Assembly: GCF_013155365.1 (NCBI RefSeq)
Contig: NZ_JABJRA010000001.1
Coordinates: forward strand, 1-64,000
DNA from: Nocardioides sp. zg-DK7169
GTDB taxonomy: Bacteria > Actinomycetota > Actinomycetes > Propionibacteriales > Nocardioidaceae
Length of the DNA: 64,000 bases
Direction of reading: 5' to 3'
This document shows, in pieces, positions 48,990-57,762 of this stretch. A program made the translations under genes and the position numbers. The notes below the pieces were generated by a model, which did not search any database, was not told the DNA's origin, and worked only from the letters and a program-made list of their open reading frames with translations. Each line of letters begins with the position of its first letter. Position 1 is the first letter of the stretch.

Positions 48990-49948
48990 GCCTCTCACTG
49001 CCCGACGTGCTCCCGGGCCCCCTGCCCCGGGTCCTGCACGGGCGCTACCTGGTGGGCGAGGTCATCGGCCGCGGCGGCATGGCCGAGGTACGTCGCGGCC
49101 GGGACCTGCACTCGGGCCACGCCGTCGCCATCAAGGTGCTGCGCGAGGACCTGGCCAGGGACCCCCAGCTCCGCCACCGGTTCCGGCGCGAGGCGCAGAC
49201 CCTGGCCGGCCTCAGCCATCCCGCGATCGTCTCCGTCCACGACACCGGCCAGCACCTGTTCGACGACGGCTCGGCGGACGGGATCCGCGTCCCGTTCATC
49301 GTGATGGAACACGTCGCCGGCCGGTCGCTCAAGGAGCTGCTGCGCGAGGGGCGGCCCACCCTCGCGGTGTCGATCCGGCACCAGCTGGGCCTCCTCTCGG
49401 CGCTGGACTCCAGCCACCGGGCGGGCGTCATCCACCGCGACATCAAGCCGGCCAACGTGATGATCACCCCCCAGGGCGCGGTCAAGGTCGTGGACTTCGG
49501 GATCGCGCGCGGCGTGGACGCTCCGACCGCGACCGTCACCCAGGTCCAGGCGTTCCTCGGAACGCCCGTGTACCTCTCCCCCGAGCAGGCCCGCGGTGAG
49601 CTCGCGGACGCCCGCAGCGACCTCTACTCCGCGGGCTGCCTGCTCTACGAGCTGGTGACCGGGCGGCCGCCCTTCAGCGGTGACGACCCGGTCGCCGTCG
49701 CCTACCAGCACGTCCACGAACAACCCCCGCGGGCCAGCACCCACCGCCCCGACCTGCCTTCCGCGCTCGACGCCGTGCTCGCGAAGGCCCTCGCCAAGGA
49801 CCGGGAGGACCGGTTCCAGGACGCGCGGGAGTTCAGCGCGGCGCTCCGGTCCACGGCGCTGGCAGCCGCGCAGGCGTCGTCTCCGGCGCGCTCGCCGGGG
49901 GTGGCCCCCGGCGACCCGAGCAGCCATCCTCAGAAGCGCTGCGCCTAG
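48986..49948 (+). CDS. Serine/threonine protein kinase, cytosolic (PknB-like catalytic domain)
   Basis: 320 residues, almost only a Hanks-type kinase domain. G-loop IGRGGMAEV (28-36), Lys50 in VAIKVL, HRDIKPANV (150-158), DFGIAR (170-175), GTPVYLSPEQ (192-201) and SDLYSAGCLLYELVTGRPPF are all kept, so it should be active. There is no transmembrane helix or PASTA/sensor domain; the last 40 residues are Ser/Pro/Ala-rich. The ATG overlaps the exporter permease stop (ATGA), so kinase and transporter are co-translated and may be functionally linked. Confidence 0.9.
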   Translation: MSLSLPDVLPGPLPRVLHGRYLVGEVIGRGGMAEVRRGRDLHSGHAVAIKVLREDLARDPQLRHRFRREAQTLAGLSHPAIVSVHDTGQHLFDDGSADGIRVPFIVMEHVAGRSLKELLREGRPTLAVSIRHQLGLLSALDSSHRAGVIHRDIKPANVMITPQGAVKVVDFGIARGVDAPTATVTQVQAFLGTPVYLSPEQARGELADARSDLYSAGCLLYELVTGRPPFSGDDPVAVAYQHVHEQPPRASTHRPDLPSALDAVLAKALAKDREDRFQDAREFSAALRSTALAAAQASSPARSPGVAPGDPSSHPQKRCA

Positions 49949-50881
<933 letters not shown>

Positions 50882-50900
50882 GCCGACTCGCCGAGGCGCG

Positions 50901-51758
50901 TCAGCGGGAGCTGCCGCTGCGGGCCTCGGCGACCCGGTCGCGCACCTCGTCGGCGAGCGTGGCGAAGCGCCGCAGCCCCGCCTCGTCGTCGCCCATCACG
51001 ATGAACGTGCTCACGCCGTCCTCGACGGCCAGGCGCACCAGCTCGTCGGCGCCGGTGCCGGGAGCGATGTTGAGCAGCCGCACCACCTCGGCAGGGTCCC
51101 GGCCGGCGTCGCGGGCCGCGTCGTCGATCACGCGCATCCCGCGCGCGAGGTCACCGGGCCGGAGGTAGGGCATCGAGGGCAGCCAGCCGTCGGCGGCCCG
51201 CCCGATCAGGCGCTGCATCCGCGGCTTGAGGGCCCCGAGCCAGATCGGTACGGCGTGCGCCGGCGCGGGGCCGCGCTTGGCCCCGTGGACCCGGTGGTGG
51301 GCGCCGTCGACGGCGAGGACCGACCGCTCGGAGGTGTCCCAGACGCCGCGGATGATCGCGATCGCCTCGGCCAGCGCGTCCACCGACTCCCCGGGGGCGA
51401 GCCGGGTCCCGCCGTACGCCTCGATCGCGTCCCAGAACCCTCCTGCGCCCAGGCCCAGCGCGACCCGGCCGCCGGAGAGCAGGTCGAGGCTCGCCACCGA
51501 CTTCGCCAGCACCGCCGGCGGGCGCAGCGGCAGGTTGAGCACGTTGCCGCTGAGGTGGATCCGCTCGGTGCGGGCGGCGGCGTACGACATCAGCGTCCAG
51601 GTGTCGAGGAACGACGGCTGGTACGGGTGGTCCTGGAAGGTCGCGAGGTCGTAGCCGAGCTCCTCGCTGAGGACCGCCAGCTCGACCCCTCGCTGGGGCG
51701 GGGCGGCGCCCGGCGTGATGAAGGAGCCGAAGCGCAGGGGGTGTCCGTAGTCGGCCAT
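50901..51758 (-). CDS. LLM-class flavin-dependent oxidoreductase (luciferase-like)
   Basis: 285 residues, bacterial-luciferase-like TIM barrel that uses reduced FMN or F420. Landmarks: LRFGSFITPGA at the N-terminus, the LSGNVLNLPLRPPAVLAKS strand, DLLSGGRVALGLGAGGFWDA, and PIWLGALKPRMQRLIGRAADGWLP in two halves. These fit the F420/FMN-dependent group common in actinobacteria. The start lies 1 nt after the acetyltransferase stop, so the two are a unit. Substrate unknown. Confidence 0.87.
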   Translation of the reverse strand: MADYGHPLRFGSFITPGAAPPQRGVELAVLSEELGYDLATFQDHPYQPSFLDTWTLMSYAAARTERIHLSGNVLNLPLRPPAVLAKSVASLDLLSGGRVALGLGAGGFWDAIEAYGGTRLAPGESVDALAEAIAIIRGVWDTSERSVLAVDGAHHRVHGAKRGPAPAHAVPIWLGALKPRMQRLIGRAADGWLPSMPYLRPGDLARGMRVIDDAARDAGRDPAEVVRLLNIAPGTGADELVRLAVEDGVSTFIVMGDDEAGLRRFATLADEVRDRVAEARSGSSR

Positions 51759-51759
51759 C

Positions 51760-52098
51760 TCAGCTGTGCTCGCCCGCAGGGGCCGCCGAGGCGTCGGGTC
51801 GACGCGGCGCGTTGAAGAGCAGGTCCCGGTACTCCGGGTGCCGGCGCAGCCAGCCGAGGACGAAGGGGCAGACCACCAGCGCCTTCAGCTCGCGCTCGCG
51901 GATGTCGTCGAGCGCGAAGCGGGCCAGCGCGCCCCCGACCCCCTGGCCCTCGAACGCGCCGTCGACCTCGGTGTGGGTCAGCACCACCAGCTCGCCGGTC
52001 TCCTGGTAGTCGAGGAAGCCGGCGAGCGCCTCGCCCTCGGCGAGGGCCTCGTAGCGCTTGCGAGCAGGACTGTTGGTCACGGTGACGTCGGTGGACAT
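51760..52098 (-). CDS. Small GNAT-type N-acetyltransferase (YjdJ/Atat-like)
   Basis: 112 residues. The acetyl-CoA site is reduced to EGQGVGGALARFALDDIRERELKAL, in halves EGQGVGGALARFAL and DDIRERELKAL. The protein shows the GNAT_YjdJ pattern: ERYEA-like N-terminus, then FLDYQETGELVVLTHTEVD and VVCPFVLGWLRRHPEY. Substrate unknown. The start ATG 52098 faces the tandem repeat cluster and the GH18 gene. Confidence 0.85.
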   Translation of the reverse strand: MSTDVTVTNSPARKRYEALAEGEALAGFLDYQETGELVVLTHTEVDGAFEGQGVGGALARFALDDIRERELKALVVCPFVLGWLRRHPEYRDLLFNAPRRPDASAAPAGEHS

Positions 52099-52220
52099 GG
52101 TGTCGGCCCTTCGGTGTGGGTGGCTGCGGATCGGCGCCCCGCCGGCTCCGGCGTGGCGCGTTGTGGACCTCGAGGGTCTCCCCGTCGGCGCCGCCTTCGC
52201 ATCGGTGAAGATCCCGCATT

Positions 52221-52270
52221 GCCCACCGGGGCCCACCGGGGCCCACCGGGGCCCACCGGGGCCCACCGGA
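52221..52270. repeat. Five tandem 10-bp repeats between divergent genes
   Basis: GCCCACCGGG is repeated four times exactly, followed by GCCCACCGGA, with no spacer (52221-52270). It ends 26 bp before the GTG of the GH18 gene. The 10-bp period is close to one DNA turn, so the same face is presented five times. Confidence 0.95.
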
Positions 52271-52296
52271 TCGGCCCCGCGTGCCACGCTGGCACC

Positions 52297-53307
52297 GTGA
52301 CCGCCCGCCTCGCCGCCCTGTCGCTCACGCTGGCGCTCGCCGTCACGACCGTGCCGGCGCACCCGGCGCACGCGCGGGACGACTGGGAGCCGGCCGTCAC
52401 CGGGTACGCCCTGGAGAGCACGCCCCCGCGCGTGGTCGACCGCAACGCCGAGGGGCTCACGACCGTCACCGTGGTCGCCAGCCTGCTGCACCCCTCCGGC
52501 GGCCGAGTCGGTACGCCGGGCGCCCGGCCGCGTGCCCTGCTCGCCGCCGCGCACCGCGCCGGCCTGCGCGCCGAGCTGCTGCTCAGCGGCTGGAACGACC
52601 GCCTCGGGGACTTCGACCCCCGCGCCGCGCACCGGTTGCTCTCCTCCCCGCCCCGGATCCGCCGGGTCGCGGGGCAGCTCGCCCGGGTCGTGCGCGTCCA
52701 GGGCTGGGACGGGGTCAACCTCGACCTGGAGCGGCTGCGCCGCGCCGACGCGCCCGGGCTGGTGCGCCTGGCCGCCGCGCTGCAGCGCCGGATGCCCTCC
52801 GAGCGCACCGTCTCGGTCGACGTCTCCGCGCGCACCTCGCTGCGCGCCTACCGCCGGGCCGGCTACCGCCTCGGCGAGCTCGCCGGGGTCGTGGACGTGG
52901 TGCAGCTGATGGCCTACGACCAGCACGGACCCGGCTGGTCGGGCCCGGGTCCCGTCGGGGCGCTGCCCTGGCAGCGCGCCGCGCTCGGCACGGCGCTGCG
53001 CGTCGTACCGCCCGAGCGCCTCGACCTCGGCGTCGCGGGCTACGGCTACACCTGGCCGCGCACCGGCACCGGGCGCAGCCTCACCGTCGCCGCCGCCCGA
53101 CGGCTGGTGCGCCGCGACGGCGCCGTCGCCCGCTGGCGTCCCCGGGCGGGCGAGTGGAGCGCCCGGCTCTCCGACGGCACCCGGCTGTGGTGGTCGGACC
53201 GGCGCTCCTACGCCGCGCGGGTGCGGCTGGCCGAGGAGCACGACCTGCACGGGCTCGCCGTGTGGCGCCTCGGCTCCGCCGACACCCTCACCCGGCCAGG
53301 AAGCTGA
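52297..53307 (+). CDS. Secreted glycoside hydrolase family 18-like protein
   Basis: 336 residues from GTG 52297. Cleavable signal peptide LAALSLTLALAVTTVPAHPA, ending near AHA. The GH18 barrel carries WDGVNLDLERL, matching DGxxxDxE with Glu as catalytic acid, then VVQLMAYDQHGPG and a C-terminal GLAVWRLGSAD strand. It is closest to spore-germination/YaaH-like hydrolases and acts on peptidoglycan or chitin-like chains outside the cell. No LysM or cellulose-binding domain. It converges with yjbQ, overlapping by 20 nt. Confidence 0.85.
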   Translation: MTARLAALSLTLALAVTTVPAHPAHARDDWEPAVTGYALESTPPRVVDRNAEGLTTVTVVASLLHPSGGRVGTPGARPRALLAAAHRAGLRAELLLSGWNDRLGDFDPRAAHRLLSSPPRIRRVAGQLARVVRVQGWDGVNLDLERLRRADAPGLVRLAAALQRRMPSERTVSVDVSARTSLRAYRRAGYRLGELAGVVDVVQLMAYDQHGPGWSGPGPVGALPWQRAALGTALRVVPPERLDLGVAGYGYTWPRTGTGRSLTVAAARRLVRRDGAVARWRPRAGEWSARLSDGTRLWWSDRRSYAARVRLAEEHDLHGLAVWRLGSADTLTRPGS

Positions 53308-53692
53308 ACCGCACCTGCCGCTCGGGGTTGTCGACGTTGAGGTCGACCAGGCACACGCTCTGCCAGGTGCCGAGCGCGAGCCGCCCGTCGATCACCGGCA
53401 CCGTCGCGTAGGGCGGCACCAGCGCCGGCATCACGTGGGAGCGCCCGTGCCCGCGGCTGCCGTGGCGGTGCCGCCAGCGGTCGTCGGCGGGCAGCAGGTC
53501 GCCCAGCGCCGCGAGCAGGTCGTCGTCGCTGCCGGCGCCGGTCTCGAGGATCGCGATCCCCGCGGTCGCGTGCGGCACGAACACGTGCAGCAGCCCGTCC
53601 CCGAGCCCGGCCGCGAACGAGGCACAGTCCTCGGTCAGGTCGAGCACCGTCTCACGGTCACCGGTCCGGAACGTCCGCGTCTCCGAGTGCAT
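53288..53692 (-). CDS. YjbQ-family (UPF0047) protein
   Basis: 134 residues. The family signature HVFVPHATAGIAILETG and NVDNPERQVRF are kept; HGRSHVMPALVPP and LGTWQSVCLVDLN complete it. Family members have been reported to have weak thiamine phosphate synthase activity, but the physiological role is unsettled. Its 3' end overlaps the end of the GH18 gene on the other strand, and its start lies 24 bp from the acetyltransferase. Confidence 0.9.
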   Translation of the reverse strand: MHSETRTFRTGDRETVLDLTEDCASFAAGLGDGLLHVFVPHATAGIAILETGAGSDDDLLAALGDLLPADDRWRHRHGSRGHGRSHVMPALVPPYATVPVIDGRLALGTWQSVCLVDLNVDNPERQVRFSFLAG

Positions 53693-53716
53693 GCCCCGAT
53701 GCTAGAGACTGCCGCC

Positions 53717-54511
53717 ATGGAGATCCTCTCGTGCGCCTGGCGCACGGACCTGGCCCTGCTCATCGCCTCGGGCAGCACCGTCGAGCACCTCGACACCCAC
53801 GTGGTCGTGCGCACCCCGGCCAACCCGACCTTCCGGTGGGGCAACTTCGTGCTGCTGCGCAGGGCGCCGACCCGCGCCGAGCTCCCCCGCTGGGCCGAGA
53901 TCTTCGACGCGGCCTTCCCGGACGCCGGGCACCGCGCCTTCGGCATCGACGACCCCGAGGCCGACTCCCACGCGCTGACGCCGCTCGCCCGGGCGGGCTA
54001 CCAGGTCGAGACCTGCACGGTGCTCACCGCCGACGAGGTCCACGAGCCCCGGCACGGCAACGCCACCGCCGTCCTGCGTCGCCTCGAGGGCGACGCCGAC
54101 TGGGCCGCACGCGTCGAGCTCGCGATCGCGTGCAGCGACCCGCAGGAGGGTCCGGGCTTCGCGGAGTTCGCCGTACGACGTGCCGCGGCCGAGCGGCGGC
54201 TGGCCGACGGCGGCCACGGCGACTGGTTCGGGGCCTTCGACGGCGAGCAGATGCTGTCCGGGCTCGGGATCTTCCGCACCGGTGACGGCCTGGCGCGCTT
54301 CCAGAGCGTCGAGACCCACCCTGAGCACCGGCGGCGCGGCCTCGCCGGCAGCCTGGTCCACCACGCCGGGCGCCACGCCTTCGACAACCTCGGCGCGCAC
54401 ACCCTGGTGATCGTCGCCGACCCCGACTACCCGGCGATCCGGATCTACCGCCACGTCGGCTTCCGGCCCAGCGAGACCCAGCTCCAGGCCGAGCTCCACC
54501 CGCGACGCTGA
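53717..54511 (+). CDS. GNAT-family N-acetyltransferase
   Basis: 264 residues from ATG 53717. The C-terminal half holds the acetyl-CoA motif A: FQSVETHPEHRRRGLAGSLV (a V-x-P-x-x-R-x-R-G-x-G/A loop), followed by HTLVIVADPDYPAIRIYRHVGF. The N-terminal half (1-130) has no clear second acetyl-CoA loop and may be a degenerate GNAT copy. Substrate unknown. It is divergent from yjbQ. Confidence 0.85.
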   Translation: MEILSCAWRTDLALLIASGSTVEHLDTHVVVRTPANPTFRWGNFVLLRRAPTRAELPRWAEIFDAAFPDAGHRAFGIDDPEADSHALTPLARAGYQVETCTVLTADEVHEPRHGNATAVLRRLEGDADWAARVELAIACSDPQEGPGFAEFAVRRAAAERRLADGGHGDWFGAFDGEQMLSGLGIFRTGDGLARFQSVETHPEHRRRGLAGSLVHHAGRHAFDNLGAHTLVIVADPDYPAIRIYRHVGFRPSETQLQAELHPRR

Positions 54512-54534
54512 CCGCCACCCGGTCCGGGTGGCGG
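54512..54534. terminator. Bidirectional hairpin terminator
   Basis: CCGCCACCC (54512-54520) and GGGTGGCGG (54526-54534) form a perfect 9-bp stem with a GGTCC loop. It lies between the convergent stops of the acetyltransferase and the serine hydrolase and can serve both. Confidence 0.65.
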
Positions 54535-54545
54535 CCAGCCGGCGG

Positions 54546-56048
54546 TCAGCCGACCCAGGTCACCGCGTGGTGGGCCTGCGGGCCGAGGAACTGCGACAGC
54601 ACGGAACCGGCCGCCTTCTGCCCGTTGACGCTGTTGAAGAACATCACGACACTCTCCCCGGTCTCGGGGAAGGCGAGGAAGAACGCCCGGCGCGAGCCGT
54701 TGTCGCCCCAGTGCCACAGCGCCTTGCCCTTCGCGCTGGTCTGCAGGCCGACGCCGAGGCCCCAGTCGATGAACCGGTCGGCGGGGTTGGCGTCGCGCTG
54801 GGCGTCGGAGGAGACCTCGGTCCACAGCGCGTGGGTCTCGGCCGAGAGCCCCTCGCCGGCGAACAGCGCGCGCTGGATGAACCGGTCGTAGTCGCGCGCC
54901 GTCGTCTGCAGGGTGTACGCCGCGTTGCCCGGGACGTAGTTGCTCATCGCCACCGGGGCGCCGTCGGCGCCGTGGCCCACCGTGGTGCGCGGCGCGTCCT
55001 CGGGACGGGTCGCCAGCGTGGTGTCCGCCATGCCGAGGGGCGCGAAGACCTCCTCCTCCAGCGTCTGCGCGAGCGGCTGGCCGTCGAGGTGCTCGATGGT
55101 GCGCTGGAGCAGGAAGAAGCCCTCGCCGGAGTAGCCGAACCTCGTGCCCGGCTCCCACGCCGGCACCAGCTGGTTGTCCTCGCGCCCGGCACCGTTGACC
55201 CAGTTGGGCAGACCGGTGGTGTGGTTGAGGACCATCCGCGCCGTGATCTTCTTGGCCAGGTCGCTCTCGACCGTCCGCGGCGACTCGAAGTACTCCCACA
55301 GCGGGGTGTCGAGGTCGATGACGCCTTCGTCGACGCGCTTGAGGAACAGGTAGGAGGCGACGACCTTGGTCAGCGACGCGCCCTGGAACAGCGAGTGCTC
55401 GTCGACCTCGACACCGGTCGCGGTGCTCTGCACGCCGTAGGTGTAGCTGTCGGAGACGCCGGCCTTGGTGTGCACGACCTGGGCGCCCGGGATGTTCCAC
55501 CCGGCGAGGGTCTCGGCGAGCAGGCTCTCGTTGGCGGCACGGTTCTCGAGCGCGTCGGCGCGGGCGCTGAGCTCGGCGGCACGCTCGAGCAGTTGCGCGT
55601 GACGGGCCCGCTGGGCACCCGCCCGGACGCGCGCCTGCTTGGCGCTCGCGCGCAGCTCGACGGCCTTCGCCCGGGTGCGCTCGGCGCGCGCCCGGTGCTC
55701 GGCGACCAGCTGGCGCAGGACCTCGGCCCGCGCCGTACGACCGTCCTCGGCCGCGGCGACGGCGCGGGTGCGTGCCTGCTTGGCCTTCGTGCGGGCGGCC
55801 GTCGCCTGTGCGACGAGCACCTCCGCCTTGGCGGCGGCGCGGGTGGCGCGGGTGGCGGCGGCCGCGGCCCGGTGCTCGGCGGCGTCCGCCTTCGTGGTGA
55901 GGGCGGCGACCTGCGCGCGGAGGTCGTCGGGGTCGATCGCCTCGGCGGCCTGCGCCGCGGACTGGCCGACGAAGGCTCCGGACAGCAGGAGGACGCCGCT
56001 CGTGACGGCGGCGGCGAGACGGGTGCGGGGGCGGGTGGAGGCGCGCAT
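54546..56048 (-). CDS. Secreted serine hydrolase (class C beta-lactamase fold) with Ala-rich coiled-coil N-terminus
   Basis: 500 residues from ATG 56048. A signal peptide (LAAAVTSGVLLLSGAFV, cleavage near QAAEA) precedes a long Ala/Arg/Glu helical region (about 40-175), probably coiled coil. The catalytic domain follows: SLTK with Ser225 and Lys228, an YSGEG at the second motif where YxN is usual, and HWGDNG at the third. It is related to PBP4*/EstB-type D-peptidases and esterases and not a true resistance enzyme. The N-terminal helix could anchor it in the cell envelope. A TAGGTT -10 box lies at 56145-56150 upstream. Confidence 0.85.
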   Translation of the reverse strand: MRASTRPRTRLAAAVTSGVLLLSGAFVGQSAAQAAEAIDPDDLRAQVAALTTKADAAEHRAAAAATRATRAAAKAEVLVAQATAARTKAKQARTRAVAAAEDGRTARAEVLRQLVAEHRARAERTRAKAVELRASAKQARVRAGAQRARHAQLLERAAELSARADALENRAANESLLAETLAGWNIPGAQVVHTKAGVSDSYTYGVQSTATGVEVDEHSLFQGASLTKVVASYLFLKRVDEGVIDLDTPLWEYFESPRTVESDLAKKITARMVLNHTTGLPNWVNGAGREDNQLVPAWEPGTRFGYSGEGFFLLQRTIEHLDGQPLAQTLEEEVFAPLGMADTTLATRPEDAPRTTVGHGADGAPVAMSNYVPGNAAYTLQTTARDYDRFIQRALFAGEGLSAETHALWTEVSSDAQRDANPADRFIDWGLGVGLQTSAKGKALWHWGDNGSRRAFFLAFPETGESVVMFFNSVNGQKAAGSVLSQFLGPQAHHAVTWVG

Positions 56049-56144
56049 GACTGGCTCCCTTTGGCTGGGCGGGGACGAGGCTCGGGCCGGACGGGACCGC
56101 ACGAGGCGGGGGCGGTCCCCGGCCGTCCGTAAGGACGTGTCCTC

Positions 56145-56150
56145 AACCTA
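56145..56150 (-). promoter_or_regulatory. Putative -10 box for the serine hydrolase gene
   Basis: TAGGTT fits TANNNT. Immediately downstream lies the small palindrome AGGAC-GT-GTCCT (56132-56143). The leader to the ATG is about 90 nt. No convincing -35 box. Confidence 0.4.
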
Positions 56151-56279
56151 GGGGCGGAACCGGCCCCGACCGCTCCAGGTCACCGAGCCGTAACCTGGCA
56201 CCGCGGAGTTTCACTCAGCCGACATCGCCGGTGCACGACGGTGTCACGGGACCCACGGCCGCGAGGCGCAGGTCACGTC

Positions 56280-56960
56280 TCAGACCTCGGAGCCGCCGCC
56301 ACTGCCGTCGTACGGCCCGGGGTCGGCGACCGGCACTCCGCCGGCGCACGACGCGAACGGCTCGGGAGCGGTCTCGCCGGCGCCGAAGGTGCGGATGAAG
56401 AGGTCCAGGCGGGGTTCGTCGGGACCGTCCAGGCGCAGCTGGCGGCCCCACACGGTGACCACGACGGGCGCGTCCAGGCCCGGGTAGGGCGACATGATCC
56501 CGTTCCCCGGCAGTCGGTCGGCGAGCCGCTCCAGGTCTGATGCGGGCAGGTCGGGGTCGTGGGTGATCCACACCGTGCCGTGCTCGAGGTCGTGGGCGAC
56601 GTTCTCCTCCCGCACCGGGTCGTCGTAGACCCCACAGGCCAGCCACACGGGGTCGTGCGGACCGCCGAGCGTCGGTGACTGCTCGTAGTCGACGTCGCCG
56701 ATGCGGTGCTCGGTGGACAGCTCGTCCATCGCCACCACGGCGGCCAGGCTCGGCGGCTCCTCGTCCTCCCCGAGCACCAGCGGCACGAGCGCGGCCACCG
56801 CGACCATCAGCACCGCCACGCCCACGGCCACGACCAGCGCCGCCACCTCGCGGCGCCGCTGCGCCGCCGGGTGGTCGGCCTGCGGGCCACCTGCGGGCGG
56901 CCCGGGCGGCGGGTACGGCGGGGGCGGGAAGGCGGGCGGGTACGGCGGCTGCTGCGCCAT
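56280..56960 (-). CDS. DUF3105 membrane protein
   Basis: 226 residues. A Pro/Tyr-rich N-terminus (PPYPPAFPPPPYPPPGPP) and one transmembrane segment (VAALVVAVGVAVLMVAVAAL) precede the DUF3105 domain. The domain shows HEHGTVWITHDPDLPASDLE-like features (DLEHGTVWITHDPDLP) and a final cysteine. It would be an outward-facing single-pass protein of unknown role. The ATG overlaps the stop of the thiamine-binding protein gene (ATGA). Confidence 0.85.
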   Translation of the reverse strand: MAQQPPYPPAFPPPPYPPPGPPAGGPQADHPAAQRRREVAALVVAVGVAVLMVAVAALVPLVLGEDEEPPSLAAVVAMDELSTEHRIGDVDYEQSPTLGGPHDPVWLACGVYDDPVREENVAHDLEHGTVWITHDPDLPASDLERLADRLPGNGIMSPYPGLDAPVVVTVWGRQLRLDGPDEPRLDLFIRTFGAGETAPEPFASCAGGVPVADPGPYDGSGGGSEV

Positions 56961-57259
56961 CAGCCCTCGAGGGCCCGCTCGACGCGCTCGACCTTGGCCG
57001 CGAGCTGGCCGGTGTAGCCGGGGCGGATGTCGGCCTTGAGGACGAGGCCCACCCGCGGGGAGACCGCGGCGACGACGTCGACGGCCTGCTTCACCACGGC
57101 CATGACCTCGTCCCACTCACCCTCGATGTTGGTGAACATCGCGTTGGTCTCGTGCGGCAGGCCGGACTCGCGCACCACACGCACGGCGGCGGCGACCGCA
57201 TCGGAGACGCCTCCGGTCTCATCGGCGACGGAGGGGCTGATGCTGAAGGCGACGATCAT
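56960..57259 (-). CDS. MTH1187-family thiamine-binding protein (UPF0045)
   Basis: 99 residues. The ferredoxin-like fold is marked by IVAFSISPSVADETGGVSDAV, HETNAMFTNIEGEWDEVMAVV and VSPRVGLVLKADIRPG. Family members bind thiamine, which makes a vitamin buffering role plausible. Both ends overlap neighbours by 4 nt: the sigma factor gene upstream and DUF3105 downstream. Confidence 0.9.
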   Translation of the reverse strand: MIVAFSISPSVADETGGVSDAVAAAVRVVRESGLPHETNAMFTNIEGEWDEVMAVVKQAVDVVAAVSPRVGLVLKADIRPGYTGQLAAKVERVERALEG

Positions 57260-57762
57260 GGGCGCAGCGTATCGGCGCGGTCCCCGCGTTGGTCCGGCAC
57301 CAGCGTGCGCAGCCGCGCCAGGCCGTCGCGGGCCTGGGACTTCACGGTGCCCACGGAGATGCCCAGCGTCTCGGCGGTCTGGCGCTCGGTGAGGTCCTCG
57401 TAGTAGCGGAGCACCACGACCGCACGCTGCCGCGGGGCCAGCGAGAGCAGCGCCCGGCGCAGCATCTCCCGCTCGGCCAGGTCGTGCGCGGGAGCGGCGA
57501 CCTCGGGCGGCTCCGCGGCGCCGACCTCGCGCCACCGGCGGCGCCGCCACCGCGAGACGCTCTCGCGCGCCAGCACCCGACGCACGTACGGCTCGGGGCG
57601 GTCGCTGATCCGGTGCCAGTGCGGCACCACCTTGACCAGCGCGACCTGCACGAGGTCCTCGGCGTCCTCGTGCCCGCCGGTCAGCAGGTACGCCGTGCGC
57701 AGCAGCGCGCCGCGGCGGGCGGCCACGAACTCCTCGAACCCGGCGCGGTCAGGGCTGGACAC
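57256..57762 (-). CDS. SigE-family ECF RNA polymerase sigma factor
   Basis: 168 residues from GTG 57762. Region 2 reads ALLRTAYLLTGGHEDAEDLVQVALVKV, in parts TAYLLTGGHEDAEDLVQ and ALVKVVPHW. Region 4 holds LSLAPRQRAVVVLRYYEDLT followed by a TAETLGISVGTVKSQ helix-turn-helix. This SigE/SigM-like group is expanded in Actinobacteria. It is overlapped by 14 nt by the upstream membrane protein gene, its likely regulator. Confidence 0.93.
   Translation of the reverse strand: MSSPDRAGFEEFVAARRGALLRTAYLLTGGHEDAEDLVQVALVKVVPHWHRISDRPEPYVRRVLARESVSRWRRRRWREVGAAEPPEVAAPAHDLAEREMLRRALLSLAPRQRAVVVLRYYEDLTERQTAETLGISVGTVKSQARDGLARLRTLVPDQRGDRADTLRP

Noticed and set aside
54546-56048. Antibiotic-resistance beta-lactamase
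   Set aside because: The catalytic domain resembles serine D-peptidase/esterase relatives, with YSG at the second motif and a long coiled-coil extension. Sequence alone does not support a resistance function.
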